From positions 930,001 through 994,000 of the forward strand of contig NZ_AP018686.1 in assembly GCF_002218045.2 (NCBI RefSeq): a stretch of DNA of 64,000 nucleotides, read 5' to 3'. The position numbers and the translations under genes are program-made. Source of the stretch: Vibrio rumoiensis (GTDB taxonomy: Bacteria > Pseudomonadota > Gammaproteobacteria > Enterobacterales > Vibrionaceae). The notes under the pieces are model-generated. The model made no database searches. It worked only from the letters and a program-made list of their open reading frames with translations, and had not been told where the DNA came from. Positions within the stretch are counted from its first letter, which is position 1, and the number at the start of each line of letters is the position of its first letter. Shown here piece after piece: positions 46,430 through 54,694 of the stretch.

Positions 46430-47269
46430 TTAAGAAGTTTCAAGCAGGCTAGAAAAGGTATCGCGCCAATCTCGTAATTTTTCATGATAATGCTCAAGTT
46501 GCTTATCTGACATTGCTTGAATGACTTGGCTGACCATCTGAAAGGTCACTTGTCGATTACGAGTGACCTTTTCAGTAAATTCTGCGGTATAAAGTTGCTC
46601 AGGGTTGAGCAAAGTCTTGACGAATTTTTGTTTAAACTCTGGGGAAGGATTACGCTGCAAAAACAGCACTTGTACTTCTGATTTATTGGTTTGTTGTTGG
46701 TAAAACCAATCTTTGGCCATGACCGGACGCTCCAGACTCCATTGCTGAACCCATTGTTTTTGCTGTTCCGATAAATCCCCTAGCCAAGTCTCTAATGCTT
46801 CAGTCATGCGTTCGGCCGTTTTTTCACGCATTTCCGATTCTGATAAATCTTTATAATCGGCAAATTCATCGCGATATTTTTCATCTAACGAAGCAAACAA
46901 TTCATCGGCTTGTTCTTGATCTAATGTCATGAATAATTTGTACATTTCAGGGACTGCTTGCTCAGCCACTTCCGCCGAGAAGGCTTTTAAGCGAAAGAAC
47001 TCCGCTTCCACTTGTTTCGGGCCAATGTCTTGTGGCTGCAAAGTCAGCAATCGATCAATATGGGCAATGTATTTAGGCAGTTCTTGAGTTCTATGCCAGT
47101 GACGAACATCAATCACTGATTGCTTTACCATGCTTTCTTGCGCATCATTAAGTGGTAGATAACGGTCAACATATTGCGTGGCTAACCAATCGAGTCGATT
47201 ATAAAAAAACTGCGTTGAGCAGCCGGTTAGCACGAGCAAAGTAACCACAATAATCAAACGCTTAAACAT
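46430..47269 (-). CDS. DUF6279-type lipoprotein
   Basis: 279 aa from the ATG at 47269, which opens a lipoprotein signal (MFKRLIIVVTLLVLTGCS, Cys17). The longer frame to 47476 runs over the opposite gene and is not used. The mature part is all helical and rich in Gln, Glu and Trp (FFYNRLDWLATQYVDRYLPL, KQSVIDVRHWHRTQELPKY), which matches lipoproteins commonly filed as DUF6279. The function is unknown. It is divergent from the M14 peptidase gene. Confidence 0.8.
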   Translation of the reverse strand: MFKRLIIVVTLLVLTGCSTQFFYNRLDWLATQYVDRYLPLNDAQESMVKQSVIDVRHWHRTQELPKYIAHIDRLLTLQPQDIGPKQVEAEFFRLKAFSAEVAEQAVPEMYKLFMTLDQEQADELFASLDEKYRDEFADYKDLSESEMREKTAERMTEALETWLGDLSEQQKQWVQQWSLERPVMAKDWFYQQQTNKSEVQVLFLQRNPSPEFKQKFVKTLLNPEQLYTAEFTEKVTRNRQVTFQMVSQVIQAMSDKQLEHYHEKLRDWRDTFSSLLETS

Positions 47270-47384
47270 ATCTTGCCTATAAACAATGAAGGTAACATGA
47301 TTAGTGTATACCCTCATTTCAGTAAGATGCAGTTTTCTATACCGTTTTGTTAACCAAAGAATAAAATAAACCAAAGGATCTATC

Positions 47385-48317
47385 ATGAACGCGACCAATG
47401 CATTTCCAATTGGCACTCCAGGCCAACCGTGGGGCGATTTAGAAAAACGCCAATGGCTTGAACAAACCACTATCAAGCGTTCTTACTCTGAAGAAGTGGT
47501 GCCAAAAATACAGGCGCTCAGCAGCGATTTTGAAGTGGCTCAATATGGCCAATTGCAATACGACAACAATCCAGTCGGTGAAAGCCGCTACCCATTGTTT
47601 GTTTTAAAATCAAAGCAATGGAATCAAGCGAACCCAACGATTTTAATTACCGGTGGCGTGCATGGTTATGAAACCAGTGGCGTACACGGCGCGTTGTTAT
47701 TTGCTCAGACACAAGCGGCACGTTATCAAGAACAATTCAATATTGTGATCGCACCGTGTGTTAGCCCTTGGGGTTATGAAACGATTAACCGCTGGAACCC
47801 AGATGCACTCGATCCAAACCGTAACTTTGTGGCGAATAGCCCGGCGCAAGAGTCAGCTGCGGTCATGAACATGGTGGCCGATCTTGGTGTGCCAATTTTA
47901 GCGCATATTGATCTACACGAAACCACCGATACTGATGAGCTAGAATTTCGCCCAGCCCTTGCCGCTCGTGATGGTATTGAATATGTGAAAGGCACGATTC
48001 CTGATGGTTTCTACACCGTGGGCGATACAGAAAAGCAAGATGATGAGCTGCAAAAAGCGATCATTGATTCGGTACGTAAAGTGACGCACATTGCGCCTGC
48101 TGATGAGCACAATCAGATCATCGGCTCTGATGTCACGCAAGACGGCGTGATTAACTACCCATTGGTCGCGTTAGGCTTATGTGCAGGCTTTACCGATTGC
48201 CAATACTGCACCACGACAGAAGTGTATCCAGATAGCCCGAAAGTGACCGATGAGGAATGTAACCGCGCGCAAGTGGCGGCAATTACCGGTGCGATCGATT
48301 ATATTTTGGTTCGCTAA
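47385..48317 (+). CDS. M14-family zinc carboxypeptidase/AstE-AspA-like hydrolase
   Basis: 310 aa cytoplasmic protein. Zinc ligands are visible as GGVHGYETSG (HxxE) and the downstream HIDLHETTD; APCVSPWGYETINRWN and the DPNRNF motif also fit M14 carboxypeptidases and succinylglutamate desuccinylase-type enzymes. The substrate is not known. It is followed 60 bases later by the DUF2301 gene on the same strand. Confidence 0.83.
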   Translation: MNATNAFPIGTPGQPWGDLEKRQWLEQTTIKRSYSEEVVPKIQALSSDFEVAQYGQLQYDNNPVGESRYPLFVLKSKQWNQANPTILITGGVHGYETSGVHGALLFAQTQAARYQEQFNIVIAPCVSPWGYETINRWNPDALDPNRNFVANSPAQESAAVMNMVADLGVPILAHIDLHETTDTDELEFRPALAARDGIEYVKGTIPDGFYTVGDTEKQDDELQKAIIDSVRKVTHIAPADEHNQIIGSDVTQDGVINYPLVALGLCAGFTDCQYCTTTEVYPDSPKVTDEECNRAQVAAITGAIDYILVR

Positions 48318-48377
48318 AAGTCACCTAACACAATAGGCAACATTGGGCTCACAAAGTCATTAAATAGGAAGATCGTT

Positions 48378-48893
48378 ATGGCTGATATTCATTTTGAAGA
48401 AAAACTCGACCGCATTGATTACGCTACCGTAGCGGTATATCGCTCGTGCTTTTTATTGTCAGCCATTGCGATTGCTCTGATTGGTTTTGGGCTAGCGCAA
48501 TACGGTGCTCCCCTTTTGATTGTCAGTGCGCTGATCGCAAGCAGCTGTGTGCACCTTTATGACAAAACCATCCGTTGGTTTATTCAAAGCTGCGCCTTAT
48601 TCGCAATCTGCTTATTTATCGCCAACTGGTTTACGCCGATTGCGGTTGGAGCCAGCCTCGTAGTGTGGTGTGGGCTTTCGATTAAAGAATACTATTGCTT
48701 CCGCATTCGGTTGATTCGTATTACGCCACTGGTGTTAGTGCTATTTTGGCTGTGCTTTGCACTACCGATTTGGCTTCCGGCATTTTATGTCACAGCGGGC
48801 TTATCGAGTGTTTTATTGTTTAGCATTGGCATCGCGAAATTCAGACAACCTTTTCGCTATGATATTGGCGATAAAAGCAAGTTTCAGATCTAG
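48378..48893 (+). CDS. DUF2301 integral membrane protein
   Basis: 171 aa with about five membrane segments. The N terminus EEKLDRIDYATVAVYRSCF and the ASSCVHLYDKTIRWFIQ motif are typical of DUF2301. The function is unknown. AGGAAGA precedes the ATG. Confidence 0.85.
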   Translation: MADIHFEEKLDRIDYATVAVYRSCFLLSAIAIALIGFGLAQYGAPLLIVSALIASSCVHLYDKTIRWFIQSCALFAICLFIANWFTPIAVGASLVVWCGLSIKEYYCFRIRLIRITPLVLVLFWLCFALPIWLPAFYVTAGLSSVLLFSIGIAKFRQPFRYDIGDKSKFQI

Positions 48894-48973
48894 CCTTTCA
48901 ATGTTGAATCCATCTAAATAATTGGGACGGATGTACACCGTCAAAAAAGCTAAAATTTCAACTACGTAGGGTA

Positions 48974-49004
48974 TTGACCTTCCCCTAGCAGGAAGCTTTA
49001 TAAT
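48974..49004 (+). promoter_or_regulatory. CueR-type copper-responsive promoter
   Basis: -35 TTGACC (48974-48979) and -10 TATAAT (48999-49004) are separated by 19 bases, the long spacer typical of MerR-family targets. The spacer holds CCTTCCCC and GGAAG arms, almost the E. coli copA CueR box (ACCTTCCCCTTGCTGGAAGG). It drives the Cys/His-rich gene and probably cueP. Confidence 0.85.
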
Positions 49005-49016
49005 CGGCACTTATTC

Positions 49017-49445
49017 ATGGACATGCTAGCGAGTCGCTTTTTCACTATGCACTACTCTACACTGCAACATTCTGCGGTATGGTTGTTTACCTTGATTGCC
49101 ATTGTGTTTTCAAGTGTGAGTGCTGCTACGTCCATTTCACCAGCGCCCATGGTTCAAACCGCCCAACATTCCAATACCCTTGAATCAGATGCTCAACATC
49201 ATGCATCACCTTGTACTGGCATGGCTAAAACTGGCCTAACTGCCGATTTCCCGTGTTCCGACTCCGCTAAGCATAGTAATGAACATTGCGCGAATTGCAT
49301 GAGCAACTATGCCGCGCTACCGACTAGCCTCGACATCAGAAATCATCCATCGTCCCCACAAAAATACAGCGATCACACCGAGTCCATTCCGAATCTCACT
49401 TTGCCGAATTTATCGCGCCCTCCCATTCAATCTGTTTGGTTTTAA
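49017..49445 (+). CDS. Exported Cys/His-rich protein under a CueR-type promoter
   Basis: 142 aa from the first ATG; ATGs at 49023 and 49047 are alternatives, and none has a good ribosome binding site. The first would be almost leaderless given the promoter. A hydrophobic signal (VWLFTLIAIVFSSVSA) precedes a mature part rich in His, Cys and Met: QHSN, AQHHASPCTGMAK, FPCSDSAKHSNEHCANCMSNY. No family is named with confidence (DUF2946-like small proteins look similar). Promoter and neighbour CueP make copper binding or sensing in the periplasm likely. Confidence 0.72.
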   Translation: MDMLASRFFTMHYSTLQHSAVWLFTLIAIVFSSVSAATSISPAPMVQTAQHSNTLESDAQHHASPCTGMAKTGLTADFPCSDSAKHSNEHCANCMSNYAALPTSLDIRNHPSSPQKYSDHTESIPNLTLPNLSRPPIQSVWF

Positions 49446-49523
49446 TTCAATACATCAACACGATTAAAAACTTAACTTTTGAATAAAAACACCCCAAAAA
49501 ACGGGCGTGTTATGGAGAATACA

Positions 49524-50060
49524 ATGAACTTACGTTTAACTATCACGACGTTATTAACTGGCGCATTCGCCGCTGCTTTATCTTTTTCAACCTTCGCCAA
49601 TGAAGCCGATAAATTTGAAGGCTTAACGGCCCCACAAGCATTAGAAAAAGCGCACAGCTACCACGGCAAAGGCACCGCATCGATTCAAGTGATGCCTGAT
49701 GTACTAGTGGCGAAATTTGACGATAACAGCCAAATTCAGATCCCAACCAAAGATCAGCATTTACTGTCGATTGCGCCTTATGAAAACCAAACTCACCCAT
49801 GCGGCTACCATGTGCCAACCGGCTGCCAAGGTGAAATGGTCGAAAAAACCATGATGGTCAAAATCGTCGATTTGGATAGTGACAAGGTCTTGAAGTACGG
49901 CCAAGTCACCACACAAAAAGACGGTTTCATTGACCTATGGATGCCAAAGAACCGCCCAAATTTACAAGTGACTTTTACTTATAACGGTAAAACCAGTACC
50001 GAAGTATTAAGCACTGCCGATAAAGCAAGAACCTGCATTACCACAATGCAGCTGATTTAA
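49524..50060 (+). CDS. cueP: CueP-family periplasmic copper-binding protein
   Basis: 178 aa from the ATG at 49524 (MNLRLTITTLLTGAFAAALS), which follows GGAG by 6 bases and matches Salmonella CueP length (179). Conserved cysteines: HPCGYHVPTGCQGEMVEKT and the C-terminal RTCITTMQL. CueP stores periplasmic copper and hands it to Cu,Zn-superoxide dismutase in Salmonella. It sits about 80 bases behind the Cys/His-rich gene and probably shares its CueR promoter. Confidence 0.92.
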   Translation: MNLRLTITTLLTGAFAAALSFSTFANEADKFEGLTAPQALEKAHSYHGKGTASIQVMPDVLVAKFDDNSQIQIPTKDQHLLSIAPYENQTHPCGYHVPTGCQGEMVEKTMMVKIVDLDSDKVLKYGQVTTQKDGFIDLWMPKNRPNLQVTFTYNGKTSTEVLSTADKARTCITTMQLI

Positions 50061-50104
50061 GCTTGCCACGACTGTAGGCTTAGCGTTACTTAAAAGCTGA
50101 ATAC

Positions 50105-50139
50105 ACAAAACCCACAGATTTAGGTCTGTGGGTTTTGTT
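50105..50139. terminator. Bidirectional terminator between cueP and the CMD gene
   Basis: ACAAAACCCACAGA and TCTGTGGGTTTTGT flank a 6-base loop, with A and T tracts on either side. The CMD stop codon lies inside it. Confidence 0.88.
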
Positions 50140-50512
50140 CATTTCTGGTGGCTAGCACTTCTTTAAATGCAAACATACCATTCAGTGCCGCGGGGAAACC
50201 TGCATAAACAGACATTTGAATAATCACTTCTTTTATTTCGTCTTCCGTACATCCAACATTCAATGCTGCATGCAAATGAACTTTGAGTTGAGGGGAGCAA
50301 TTCCCCAAGGCAGTAAGCGCCGCGACAGTAGCAATTTCTCGGGATTTCAGATCAAGACCTGGACGAGCATAAATGTCGCCAAAAGGATATTCAATGGTGT
50401 ACTTAGCAAGATCGGGGCAAATATCTTGCAAGCTTTCGATAACGTTATGTCCGGCTTGGCCATCAATTTCAGACAGCAGTTGTAACCCAATTTCAAAGCG
50501 TGATTTTTGCAT
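50120..50512 (-). CDS. Carboxymuconolactone decarboxylase/AhpD-like family protein
   Basis: 130 aa, all helical CMD fold (EIATVAALTALGNCSPQLKVHLHAALNVGCTEDEI and a conserved YAGFPAALNGM end). The usual CxxC of AhpD peroxidases is missing; single Cys residues are at NCSPQ and GCTEDE. So it is nearer to the decarboxylase-like subgroup, and the reaction is unknown. It has a MerR-type promoter just upstream and the MerR gene beyond it, forming a regulator-target pair. Confidence 0.85.
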   Translation of the reverse strand: MQKSRFEIGLQLLSEIDGQAGHNVIESLQDICPDLAKYTIEYPFGDIYARPGLDLKSREIATVAALTALGNCSPQLKVHLHAALNVGCTEDEIKEVIIQMSVYAGFPAALNGMFAFKEVLATRNEQNPQT

Positions 50513-50545
50513 GGTTTATGTACCTATTTAGTTAAGAATAAGCAC

Positions 50546-50576
50546 ACCATACAAGTTAGAGTTCACTCTAAGTCAA
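50546..50576 (-). promoter_or_regulatory. MerR-type promoter with 19-bp spacer before the CMD gene
   Basis: On the minus strand TTGACT (50576-50571) and TATGGT (50551-50546) are 19 bases apart, and the spacer carries the dyad TTAGAG-N4-CTCTAA. This layout is the hallmark of MerR-family activation; the -35 touches the stop codon of the merR gene. Confidence 0.75.
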
Positions 50577-50929
50577 CTCACTTTTCCATTTTTATATAGG
50601 CCAATTTTTTCCTCTAAAGCCGCCATGTGTTTCTGTTGCTCATCAATATGTTTTTTTAAGTTTTGCTGATGCTGTTCTAATAAGTGTTGCCGTTCCAATA
50701 GCGACTCCTCCCCCAGCTCTCTTAACTTTGCATACTGTAAGATTTCATCTAGAGGCATCGCGGTGTCTTTTAATCGCTTCACAAAGCCAATCCAGATTAA
50801 ATCTTTATTTGTATATTCACGATGACCACTACTATTTCGATGAATATTCTTCAGCAAACCGATTTTTTCATAATATCGAAGAGTATGAGAAGACAAGCCG
50901 ACTAGGCTAGAAAATGCTTTCATATTCAT
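50573..50929 (-). CDS. MerR-family transcriptional regulator
   Basis: 118 aa: winged helix at 1-70 (MNMKAFSSLVGLSSHTLRYYEKIGLL, HREYTNKDLIWIGFVKRLKD) and a coiled-coil dimer helix (about 78-112). The C-terminal end is short, with no metal-binding Cys, so it belongs to the organic or electrophile-sensing branch (AdhR/YhdM-like). It probably activates the adjacent CMD gene. Confidence 0.9.
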   Translation of the reverse strand: MNMKAFSSLVGLSSHTLRYYEKIGLLKNIHRNSSGHREYTNKDLIWIGFVKRLKDTAMPLDEILQYAKLRELGEESLLERQHLLEQHQQNLKKHIDEQQKHMAALEEKIGLYKNGKVS

Positions 50930-50989
50930 ATTTTGCTCCTAAATGATGCCAATCCCTCTGATTCAGCGCCGTTTGATCAGAGATCTACG

Positions 50990-51463
50990 TTAAAGACCTA
51001 TTTCTCGTAAGCCGCTCACCTGAATAATACCATCAGCTAATTGAGTACTATTTATATTAGGTGCGAGCCAAATAGCACTTAAACCAGCGGAAATTGCGGG
51101 GATAATATCATTACCGAAAGAATCACCCACCATAATGAGCTTGTTTGGGTTCACTCCCAACTTCTGAGCAATCGCATCAAAAAATGCTGGCGTTCCTTTA
51201 CTTATGCCTAGATTAGATTGGCAAAAATAGCCATTGATATACCGAGCTAAACCCACTCGTTCAAAAGCTCGCTTAATCTCACGTTCAGTAGAATCCGCCG
51301 CATTAGTCGCAATATAAATACGATGATGTTTAGATAAGAGCGCTAATGTTTCTAAAGCGCCATCTACCGCCTTCACTTCCGGCCAATCACACATTGGCCC
51401 GCTCTGCTCTAGGCTGTCGACCATTAAGGTGTCGCCCCAATCAAATAAATAAATCATTTCCAT
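50990..51463 (-). CDS. HAD-family hydrolase
   Basis: 157 aa from the ATG at 51463 (MEMIYLFDWGDTLMVDSLEQ), with AAAGAG upstream; the longer frame adds 14 residues. HAD motifs: FDWGDT (nucleophile Asp), IYIATNAADS, and MVGDSFGNDIIPA. It probably acts as a phosphatase on a small phosphorylated compound; substrate unknown. Confidence 0.87.
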   Translation of the reverse strand: MEMIYLFDWGDTLMVDSLEQSGPMCDWPEVKAVDGALETLALLSKHHRIYIATNAADSTEREIKRAFERVGLARYINGYFCQSNLGISKGTPAFFDAIAQKLGVNPNKLIMVGDSFGNDIIPAISAGLSAIWLAPNINSTQLADGIIQVSGLREIGL

Positions 51464-51605
51464 AGTTAACTCTTTATTTCTCACACTAATAAAAAATACT
51501 ATCACGAAGAAAAAAGATAAGGCACAAATCGATCCAAAACCCCATACACTACGTATTGGTTAAATTGTTCTAATCTAAACATAAACACTCACAGGGAAAA
51601 TATTT

Positions 51606-52004
51606 ATGCTTTATCCAATGGCGGCAATGGTACTACTGATTTTTATTGTTGGATGCGTCACATTAAAAGTGCGTATTAACAGCGTGAAAAGCAAACAAAT
51701 CAGTGTGAAGTATTTTCAGCTGATGCAAGGCGAAAATTTGCCAGAAATGGTGATTAAGACTAATCGACATCTGGCCAATTTATTTGAAATACCGGTGCTA
51801 TTTTATGTGGTATGTACTTTGTATATCAGCCTACAGATTGATAGTAGCTTTGGCGTGATTGTCGCGTGGTTGTTTGTGGTTTTCCGCTATCTGCACAGCT
51901 ACATCCACCTAGGCACCAACAATGTAAGACATCGCATGTTGGCGTTTTGGGGATCGTTTATGTGTGTTCTAGCGCTATGGATTAACTTACTGATTCTAGC
52001 TTAG
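51606..52004 (+). CDS. MAPEG-family membrane protein
   Basis: 132 aa with four membrane segments. The MAPEG signature region is present (TNRHLANLFEIPVLFYVVC and FRYLHSYIHLGTNNVRHR). Eukaryotic members conjugate glutathione or make eicosanoids; bacterial roles are mostly unknown. Single gene with AGGGAAA upstream. Confidence 0.87.
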   Translation: MLYPMAAMVLLIFIVGCVTLKVRINSVKSKQISVKYFQLMQGENLPEMVIKTNRHLANLFEIPVLFYVVCTLYISLQIDSSFGVIVAWLFVVFRYLHSYIHLGTNNVRHRMLAFWGSFMCVLALWINLLILA

Positions 52005-52023
52005 TTGTATCGTACTCATTAAA

Positions 52024-52068
52024 ACAATCAAGCCTCGAATGATGGTCTCACTCAAGGCTTGATTTTTA
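52024..52068. terminator. Convergent terminator (MAPEG gene and nucleosidase-like gene)
   Basis: AATCAAGCCT and AGGCTTGATT flank a 19-base loop with TTTTT after the second arm. Confidence 0.75.
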
Positions 52069-52103
52069 TGGCTCGTTTAGCGCCATTCTAAAACTAATTT
52101 TGT

Positions 52104-52976
52104 TTAGTTCTGCAAGGTCTCGATGTATTTCACCATGACATCTTTCACAAACGCTTGGCATTCCTTGGCAGTATTCGGGTCGTAATGACCACCGTTGGTA
52201 ATGTTGTTCGATAAGATACGAATGGATAAAAATGGCACTTTATACGCTTCCGCGATTTGAGCCACAGATGCGCCTTCCATTTCTTCAACACTGGTACCAA
52301 AATTTTCATGGAACCAGGCAATACGATCAAGCTCGCTGTTCCAAAAGTTAGCCGAACCCACCGTTCCTTCAACAACTTTACCGTGCTGATATTTCACTTG
52401 TTTCGCAATCGCTAACAACTCAGGGCTACCTTGATAATAACGGATCTTGTTAGCATCATCTGAGCCTGCGCTGCCTGAAGAGGCCATGATATCCATTGGA
52501 ATCCACGTCAATGAATTCGAACCTTCACCCGCTTTTTTTCTTGGTGTTTTCAAGTTGCCAATATTGACGACTCGTTGACCTAACACAATGTCGCCCACGG
52601 CCAGTTTAGGATCATGACCACCAGAGGTACCTTGGTTGATAATCGCAAGCGGCTTATAGCGCTCAATCGCAATCGCTGTTGCAGCTGCCGTATTCTCTAA
52701 CCCTTTTCCAGTTTGGCTCACGATGACTGGGTAGCCGTTTAATGTGCCTTTATAGAAAACAAATGATCCAGTTTTTTCAATTGAAACGTCTTTTAAAAGT
52801 GCCGCAAAATGTTGCGCTTCAATCGGCATTGGGCCTTGAATAATAATCGGCTGTAGTGGCTTACTATTACCAGCAACCGACACACTAGCCATCCCAGTTG
52901 CTTGAGCTCCAACACTCATGAATGCTGCGCTCAGCATAGTCGCACACACCATCATCATACGAATAAACAATTGCAT
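52104..52976 (-). CDS. Exported MTA/SAH nucleosidase-like protein (PNP/UDP phosphorylase family)
   Basis: 290 aa with a signal peptide (CATMLSAAFMSVGAQATG), so it should work in the periplasm, unlike the usual cytoplasmic Pfs/MtnN. Fold motifs are present: IIIQGPMPIEAQHFAALL (its Glu corresponds to E. coli Glu12), INQGTSGGHDPKLAVGDIV, and VEEMEGASVAQIAEAYKVPF (Met-Glu of the ribose site). At the position of catalytic Asp197 the sequence reads RILSNN, with Asn. The activity may be changed or directed at another nucleoside. It is a single gene; a periplasmic salvage role is inference. Confidence 0.83.
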   Translation of the reverse strand: MQLFIRMMMVCATMLSAAFMSVGAQATGMASVSVAGNSKPLQPIIIQGPMPIEAQHFAALLKDVSIEKTGSFVFYKGTLNGYPVIVSQTGKGLENTAAATAIAIERYKPLAIINQGTSGGHDPKLAVGDIVLGQRVVNIGNLKTPRKKAGEGSNSLTWIPMDIMASSGSAGSDDANKIRYYQGSPELLAIAKQVKYQHGKVVEGTVGSANFWNSELDRIAWFHENFGTSVEEMEGASVAQIAEAYKVPFLSIRILSNNITNGGHYDPNTAKECQAFVKDVMVKYIETLQN

Positions 52977-53154
52977 AACTCACCTAATTAAGAAAATGAA
53001 GGCGGCATTGTAATGCAAAAAGCAAACGTTTGCATAATTTTGCGAGCGAAGTTTTGAAATGGATGGTAAGAGCATCAAAAAAACCGCTGCTTATATCCCA
53101 AGTCATACCTTCAGAATATCAATCAGCGGCTAAAATACGGTTGCGTACATTCGG

Positions 53155-53664
53155 TTATTTTACTCCTTCTAGATCCAGCAACATTCTTTTCATTTCAAGA
53201 CCATGAGCAAAACCGGTTAAGCTACCATCTGCCCCGACAACACGGTGGCAGGGAATAATAATTGGAATCGGATTACGCCCGATAGCTGCACCAACCGCAC
53301 GCACCGCTTTAGGATTGTTAATCTGTTGTGCAATATCCATATAGCGACAAGTACTGCCGGTTTTGATTTGATTAAGCGCATGCCAAACACTTTGTTGAAA
53401 ATCCGTACCTTTATGCTGCAATGGTGTGGTGAAATCAAACTCAACCCGCTTACCAGCAAAGTATTCGATCACTTGCTGTTTCACATCCGAAAAACGTGCC
53501 GTATCTTCTACCCAATTTGGCTCAACTTGAAAACCATCTTTTTTGCCCGCGCCCGTTTCTAGGTGCAAGATATGCAAACCCTCATCACTGCCAACTAAGG
53601 TGACATCACAAGCTTGAGTGGTGAAGGTTTGATAATACCAAGTGTTATTGATTTTGGTTGTCAT
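53155..53664 (-). CDS. ogt: Methylated-DNA--protein-cysteine methyltransferase
   Basis: 169 aa DNA repair protein that takes O6-alkyl groups from guanine onto its own Cys139 in PCHRVVGADGSLTGF. The DNA-binding helix motif (YMDIAQQINNPKAVRAVGAAIGRNP spans it) and the N-terminal ribonuclease-like fold are present. It is 4 bases downstream of the AlkA-like gene, so both alkylation repair functions are one operon. Confidence 0.93.
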   Translation of the reverse strand: MTTKINNTWYYQTFTTQACDVTLVGSDEGLHILHLETGAGKKDGFQVEPNWVEDTARFSDVKQQVIEYFAGKRVEFDFTTPLQHKGTDFQQSVWHALNQIKTGSTCRYMDIAQQINNPKAVRAVGAAIGRNPIPIIIPCHRVVGADGSLTGFAHGLEMKRMLLDLEGVK

Positions 53665-53668
53665 GTGG

Positions 53669-54589
53669 TTAATGTCCTAATCCATTCCATAAACATAATG
53701 TAGCGTAAGCGCGATATGGTTGCCATGCTTTTGCTTGCTCTAATACGGCTTTCCTGGCGGGATATTGACCATCGATTGCTAGCGCTTTTAATACGCCAAG
53801 ATCTTTATCTGGAAAGCTATCTTGAATGCCTAAACCACGCATCGCGAGATAATTAGCCGTCCAAGGTCCAACCCCTTTCAGCGCGGTCCATTGCGTGAGA
53901 AACTCTTCAAATACTTGCGCCTTATCCAAAGAGATTTCATCATTTTGTAACGCGCCAATCACCACTTGTAAGGTGGCAATTCGAGATGACGTTAAGCCTA
54001 AACCATCAAAACTGTGATTGAGTAAATCATTACACTGCGGAAAAAAGAAATCGATACCTACGGGAAAGCTTTTTGGCGTCGTTAATTGAGTCGAATGCGC
54101 GATACGTTTAGCTAGGGTTGTCGCCGCTTTTACTGAGACTTGCTGACCAAGAATCGCTCGAATACAAAACTCAAAAGCATCAAACGCTTTAGGCATTCGA
54201 GGCACTCGATGATCAACAAATCCTCGTTGCAGAACGGAGTCAGCTTGTAACTGGTGTTCAATCGCTTGCATATCGGTATCAAGATCAAACATAAAACGTA
54301 CACGTTGTTGCACGATTTCAAAGCCAAGCTCATCATCACACACCACTTTTACCGCTAGAGCGTTCTCGGCGGATTGGTATTCCACCTCAAAATAACCATT
54401 GATATAGCCATCCACTGTTTGCGGATTTTCAAAACGAAAACTGCGCGCGTATTTGCCTTGGGTTACACACTCAACGCCTTCAATGATACGCGGATGAAGA
54501 AAGTCCAACATAAAGTCATAATCAAACCCTACCGGGCAGGCGAGCAGGAAATGCGTTTCATGTAAATCTAAATCGGTTAAAGGTGACAT
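53669..54589 (-). CDS. DNA-3-methyladenine glycosylase II (AlkA-like)
   Basis: 306 aa. An N-terminal AlkA-N-like domain (about 1-130) precedes the HhH-GPD glycosylase core: FEFCIRAILGQQVSVKAATTLAKR, the hairpin LKGVGPWTANYLAMRG, and catalytic Asp in SFPDKDLGVLKA. It removes alkylated purines from DNA. It lacks the Ada regulatory part that is sometimes fused. Operon with ogt. Confidence 0.92.
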   Translation of the reverse strand: MSPLTDLDLHETHFLLACPVGFDYDFMLDFLHPRIIEGVECVTQGKYARSFRFENPQTVDGYINGYFEVEYQSAENALAVKVVCDDELGFEIVQQRVRFMFDLDTDMQAIEHQLQADSVLQRGFVDHRVPRMPKAFDAFEFCIRAILGQQVSVKAATTLAKRIAHSTQLTTPKSFPVGIDFFFPQCNDLLNHSFDGLGLTSSRIATLQVVIGALQNDEISLDKAQVFEEFLTQWTALKGVGPWTANYLAMRGLGIQDSFPDKDLGVLKALAIDGQYPARKAVLEQAKAWQPYRAYATLCLWNGLGH

Positions 54590-54694
54590 TTTAGGCCTTG
54601 ATTAATAAAGATGTTTGAGGAGAAGAACCAATCTACTTGGGTATTTTTTTTATTCACGTACAATCACTACTCTTTTTCTTAATGTTGGTTTCTC

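Noticed and set aside
47270..47476. N-terminal extension of the DUF6279-type lipoprotein
   Set aside because: It overlaps the opposite gene and would move the lipobox away from the N terminus.
48813..49010. Antisense open frame over the end of the DUF2301 gene and the copper promoter
   Set aside because: No ribosome binding site or domain; the CueR promoter explains the conserved sequence there.
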